From positions 12,531,182-12,595,181 of the forward strand of contig OZ026847.1 of NCBI GenBank assembly GCA_964023205.1: a stretch of 64,000 nt of DNA. The letters run 5' to 3'. Both the position numbers and the translations under genes were made by a program. Position 1 is the first letter of the stretch. Each line of letters begins with the position of its first letter. This document shows, piece by piece, positions 59,241-64,000 of the stretch. Source of the DNA: Lutraria lutraria. Taxonomy: Eukaryota > Mollusca > Bivalvia > Venerida > Mactridae. Below the pieces are notes generated by a model. The model searched no databases. It was not told the DNA's origin and was given only the letters and a program-made list of their open reading frames with translations.

Positions 59241-62025
59241 AATTGGTCGCTCGTTAACGCTCGCTTCCCTTAGTGTTTCTAATTTCATGAACAACAGTCA
59301 TTTTAGACACTAACCATTACCTTACGCCCCCCTCGAAAATTGCCGCAATTCGGTGTATTTTAAGACGTACACGTTTTGTTAGAAAATGGTTTCTGTTTAT
59401 CAGACCTTTTGTCAAGTTCTAATAATGTCAAGAAGCGACACGCCATTTTTTTTTAAAAATTGCATCTAAAATATATACCGGATGTCATTTTGAAAACCCA
59501 AATTCAATTTTGGTATTTTGGGGCACAATCAAAGTATCACTGGATGAGTAATTATATACCAATTACAAATTATGACATATTCAGTATGCGTCTCACTCTC
59601 ACATGATTTCGCTATTTCGAGATTATTAAAAAGATCGCGTTACGCGTAAATGACTTAGTTTGAGGAAAGAGTTCTAAGGCAGTTATCTTTAATAGCTTTG
59701 TCAGCATTTTGTGGTATTTATGTAAATTGAATGTCAGATACTTTTCAAACTGTTTGGCAATTCGGCAATTTCGTTGTATTCTATGCGGAAAATAGATAGT
59801 TCAAGTATCTGACAATTAATGATTAGCGTGTGGTATTCGCTCTTAACTTTCTTACAGCATGTCTTCGTATTTTCATAAAATGCCATCTTGACGAAATAGT
59901 TTTGATTAATATCCCTAAACTAATATCAGTCTTTTACCACGTGATGAAACAATTAGGTTAATGAAATATCTATCGTCTAGGGTCAGAAAATTCATAAAGT
60001 CAATTGTTATTAATTTCTTTAATGATATGCAAGGACTGTTCAAGTATGAATGCACATGAGCATATAAAACTGTATCCTCGATAGATTTCGATCATATTTT
60101 CATAGACTTTGTAAGCATACTATGAAGCCGCTGGTCTATTGTAGAACCGAAATATTTCTCTTGAAGATTTAAATATACTATACACAAATTAGATTATAAT
60201 GTATGAGGATAGGTTCGTGGACAATGATTACTTAGCAGCTAATAACGTTTTATTGTTACACCATTATCAAAAGGTGTAGATCTGTGATCCTGCGTCTGAT
60301 ATTAACAAAGATATTATTGCACTCTGTGATTGAATTTGCATTTTCTGAAGATGATACTTTTATATTAAACAACCAAACATGATCTAAAGCGAAATAATCA
60401 AACTTGTGAATCAAATTCAACTTTTTTCTGTCGTACGTATCGTATAAACCGCTATTTATTAGGAACATTTTCGGAGAATACTAGCAGACAGTGATTAATG
60501 AGAAATAAATGCATTATATATTCAGTGATTCAAAACATTCTGGCTTAACACGTAGAAACTATCAGTGTAATATATTTCAATGTCGTCTGCTGGAAAGGAA
60601 GCTATATTTCTTAGTCACGTTGTGTCTTACAATGAGTTTGTCAATCCTTTTAGCTCAAGCATCAAATCATTTCGAGTTGAGTGATATTATAAACTATTTA
60701 TAACGGAACGTGTACCATTAACCCATACGCAGACCAATTGCAGCTATTTTAATCTCGCTGTTGCACTTTGAATTGACATTGCAATTTTAAACCAATTCCT
60801 ATTCCGCATTATGTGTTTGACACCCCCGGACATATGTTTTCAAGAAGAACTTGATCGTATTGCGATTATGATCACTTCCCTTATTGTTACAGCTTCCTAG
60901 TTTCACCATGACGACGCCATCGTAAAATGTTAATTCTAAAGGCAATGATTAAAATATTGCTTATCCAATATCTATTTGTATGCTTTATTTCGCGAACTTC
61001 TTTAAGAATTATCCATCAGTATCAAAAAACAATCTGCCATTCTTTTTTCCAAATGATATCAATTCCCAAAACAGTGGATCGTCAAAGTTGAAAAGAAAAT
61101 AGTTAAAAGAAATACGACTTCAATGTATACTCGGCTTGGACTTCGAAAGTTATTTGGTACTTTATAGATAACGTGTTTACAACCACTGTGACTGTTTCGG
61201 TTTTAAGCCAAGTTTGAGTGTTTACACAATAACACCAAACGTTGTGTATCTGAGCAATATTCCACAGAGATGTGATCATACTGAACTCATTTAATCTGAA
61301 GACATATCCCGATGGATTAATTATCCCTTCTGCGGAAACAATTTTCCAAGTTTAAAGCAAAATAATGTACGGAATGTATTTTTACGAGATACTATCTCAG
61401 AAATTGAGGTATCAAATGAGTTTTCGAAATAATTGATGTTCGTTATAGTTACTGCCACAATCGAAACAATTGTCAGTGTTATGGTCGTCGTGCCAGTTAT
61501 TTGATGTCAAAAGGAAAACTATTCACGGCAAAGGCGAAACTTGCCAAACAAGTGATTAAAGTTTTTGTGTAATTGTTTTTACTGTCAATGTTAAAAGTAC
61601 ACATTGCCAATAAAGCATTTGAGCATTTCATCATTCTTGACTGTTTGTTGGAATTATATAGTTACATGTAATGTTAAGTCGGCTAGAATTCTTGGGTAGG
61701 AAACATATGTCAATAATATTGTTTTCCCCTTAGGTGGCCTTTGTTCACAAGTTTGACTGTATGGTGATGTTGGAATTGGAGAATGTTTAAGTGGACTGGT
61801 GTCTTAGGTAGGAGGCTCACGCCATTCTTCCTGTTCCTTTCCGTCAGGTCAATTAAGTTAAAAACATAGCGGCGGTACCCCTAGCGGATAAGTATACGTA
61901 ATGTTTGATTGCCTCCAATATTTGAATGTTTCTATGTGTGTATGTACAATGTCAAAACTTAACATTGTCAAAATTTAATCATTTTATTATAACAGTTATG
62001 TCTTCTTATGGGATGGTGACTTGAA
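59241..62025. other. Non-coding stretch
   Basis: Nothing recognisable was found. Frames at 60256-60468 and 60509-60703 are short and lack motifs. Confidence 0.4.
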
Positions 62026-62256
62026 TCATGAATGAACATTTCTTGTTGCTTTTGTTGTATGTGCTGGCTTGGTGTTGATTTTTACCTGTTTTTCTAGAAA
62101 TCCAATTTTCATCTTACGCTCACTGTTTATTCCGCCTCTTTTACTTCTGTATATGTTAAAAAGGTCACGTATCATAATCCGATCAGTGCCGTGCTCGTGA
62201 CTAATCGCCTTACCAATATTATTCAAGGTTTTCACTGCACCCGGAAACGTTCCTGT
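62026..62256 (-). CDS. Coding-like 76-codon frame, possible terminal exon
   Basis: The minus-strand frame is open from 62256 (just after a TAA) to a TGA at 62026. It reads GTDRIMIRDLFNIYRSKRGG in the middle and is basic overall, with balanced codon use unlike the AT-driven frames around it. The best-supported start is uncertain: the listed Met is TTG or GTG in DNA. A possible splice acceptor 'gggtgcag' lies just upstream (about 62238), but no partner exon was identified. It may be a last exon, a relic or chance. I do not recognise the family. Confidence 0.25.
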   Translation of the reverse strand, partial: TGTFPGAVKTLNNIGKAISHEHGTDRIMIRDLFNIYRSKRGGINSERKMKIGFLEKQVKINTKPAHTTKATRNVHS

Positions 62257-63341
62257 TTAATAAAGTCTCTCGGATTGATATTGTTTATGGCTACATATCA
62301 GCAAGTACATCGTCTCGGTTGCTTTTTGAAGAAATAGCTCTCTCTTGTTATCACATTTAGCACGTGCAATATCAGAACTCATATCAATTTAACGATGAAT
62401 TCATAATTTAATGATTCCGACAGACAGCTCACTTGTATTCTTTAGAATCCACTGAACGATAAAATGATAATCCCGCGGTTAACATTATGTCTTATGCCAA
62501 CGCAAATTCATTTTCGGAAAGATACGTCTTCATACTGATTAATGATTATGAACAGCGCGTAGCAACTGATTAGACATAAAAACGTATTTGAATGATGCAT
62601 GTGCTTGAGGCTGGCGTAATTGGAGTTCCAATGACACGTTCCTTATTTCAACATTATTGATATTGTAAATCCTATATCAAGACAAAAGACTGACGAAGGA
62701 TAGCGAATAACAATGTTATGAAGTTTACCCGTCATTTTTCTGAAGTATTCGATAGGCTTTAAATAATCTTGAAGAAGGATGGCAGGCAAACTTTGATATG
62801 ATTTGGTGATACATTTGTGTCAATTAAAATATATAATTAAATAAAAATATTTGTTGAATTTTATGGCACAGAAATCATTAAGCTTCATTTCTCTGATTGT
62901 AAGGATTATATCTATACATGTGTGTTGTATCTATGAGTACAATTAGACTTAGATTTAAGCAACAACACATTTTTAAATTAAAACAACGAAAGGAAACGCC
63001 TTATACATTCTATTTTACATAAAAAATAATATCGTCTTAAATCAGTCATCATGGGAAATAGAATCTTATGATTACAAAAAAATAACTTTCTGTCTTTTTT
63101 TTCTGTATGCTTATTGTATGGTTTATTTATGCATCCATCCACATTTTTTTATACATATATATATGTATTCAGCATTTAATATGATATAGAATAAACGAAA
63201 CCATGCGGTTTCACCAAAAATTAAGAATCTTACGATTACATTAATGTTATTGTCTAATACCTCTTTAGAGATACCTACCATATCAATATCTATATACTCC
63301 TGTTGAGTGACGATTTGAACACAAGAACAGGGACAGGGTCC
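62257..63341. other. Non-coding stretch
   Basis: This is AT-rich. The minus frame at 63123-63356 runs into the MITE that follows and is not called. The inverse copy of the 19-bp word from 57038 lies at 63249-63267. Confidence 0.4.
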
Positions 63342-63610
63342 GTATTCACAAAGCATCTTAAGATTTTCTTTAACTTAAGTCGAAATTTTTACTTAAGTGT
63401 ATTTTTATTTCATGGTAAATGTTTGTAAACCAATTATCAGACGTGTGAAAATGAATTATCATTTCCATAATTGGCATCTTTAGAACAAAGATAAAATCAT
63501 ATTATTGTGATTTCCTCCTTTATATTAAAATAAAAGAGTTAAGAAAAAAGTCGAATTTGAGGAAAAATATAACTTAAGTTAAAAAATTACTTAAGATGCT
63601 TGAGAAGCAC
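63342..63610. mobile_element. 269-bp MITE with CTTAAG-rich inverted termini
   Basis: The left end (63342-63380, 'gtattcacaaagcatcttaa' onward) and the reverse complement of the right end (63572-63610) align over about 38 bp with a few differences. They share 'aagcatcttaag' and 'taacttaagt'. CTTAAG occurs five times (63357, 63374, 63392, 63573, 63590). Inside, 'gtcgaa' words also occur near each arm. There is no ORF. Ends beginning 'ggtccgtattcacaaa' may extend the left side to about 63336. Confidence 0.75.
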
Positions 63611-64000
63611 AATTGAATAGTATTACAGAGATTTAAACAATGTATTATAAGTCAGTGATAAGTTTAACGTTCGGTTAATGACCAGTACATAAATTACTGT
63701 TTGTAATGATACAATCATTATGTACCTATCCTCCATTCCAAAGAATCACATATGTGTCAAGATACGATAACAGTGTGTCCTAATTATACTTCCTTAAGAA
63801 CGGAAATATAAGTCAAATCGTAGCTTGTAATCACGGCCTGATAGAAATCCCATACATGTCACAATCATTCTATAAACACATTGTGTCACAATGGAAATGC
63901 TACTAAATGACTTATGGACTATTTTGTTATTAGTACCATTAAAAGTAGGTAAAGTAGGTCAACGTGCATCTGCCGCTTTTAAGATGAAATGTGTTTTTAT
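63611..64000. other. Window end, nothing recognised
   Basis: I see no gene or repeat in this stretch. Confidence 0.4.

Noticed and set aside
1..64000. CRISPR array, operons or bacterial mobile elements
   Set aside because: There are no regularly spaced identical repeats with unique spacers, no dense collinear ORFs, and the retroelements and SINEs are of animal type.

Overview
The window looks like non-coding, AT-rich nuclear DNA from an animal, most probably a lophotrochozoan and plausibly a bivalve or other mollusc. This rests on three things: broken non-LTR retrotransposons with metazoan-type proteins, tRNA-derived SINEs ending in AACAAAC-rich tails, and many short inverted-repeat elements. 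The species cannot be named from sequence alone. No intact protein-coding gene, rRNA or functional tRNA was recognised. Most open frames are under 100 codons and fit chance in AT-rich DNA, so the annotation is dominated by repeats.

Layout. 1-4245: a degenerate 37-bp minisatellite, a G21 tract and otherwise featureless DNA. 4246-5676: an element with about 200-bp inverted arms carrying a 28-bp minisatellite. 6360-9125: a minus-strand LINE with a two-frame ORF1, an endonuclease fragment and a reverse transcriptase fragment; the middle of ORF2 is deleted. A cluster of CRE, YY1 and ETS motifs lies in and beyond its 5' side. 9.1-21.5 kb: mostly plain DNA with three SINE insertions and one coding-like relic at 16.2-16.5 kb.

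21.55-41.0 kb: a diverged tandem triplication of one ancestral unit (modules P, Q, R in order). Copy A has P, Q and a stub of R; copy B has Q and R; copy C has P, Q and R. Differences between copies act as natural 'empty sites' and expose insertions: a 765-bp TIR element in A, a 77-bp hairpin element with a 5-bp target duplication in B, and several 0.4-0.6 kb insertions in C.

41-64 kb: a 108-bp tandem duplication (43.2 kb), a second copy of the first SINE family (43.9 kb), a minus-strand 5'-truncated LINE with a (TTA)n tail (50.4-51.6 kb), two small TIR elements (59.1 and 63.3 kb) and a few coding-like but unidentified frames (55.4-56.1 and 62.0-62.3 kb). The pieces do not form a pathway. The window is best read as a repeat-built intergenic or intronic region, whose most informative part is the triplicated block because it dates and delimits later insertions.
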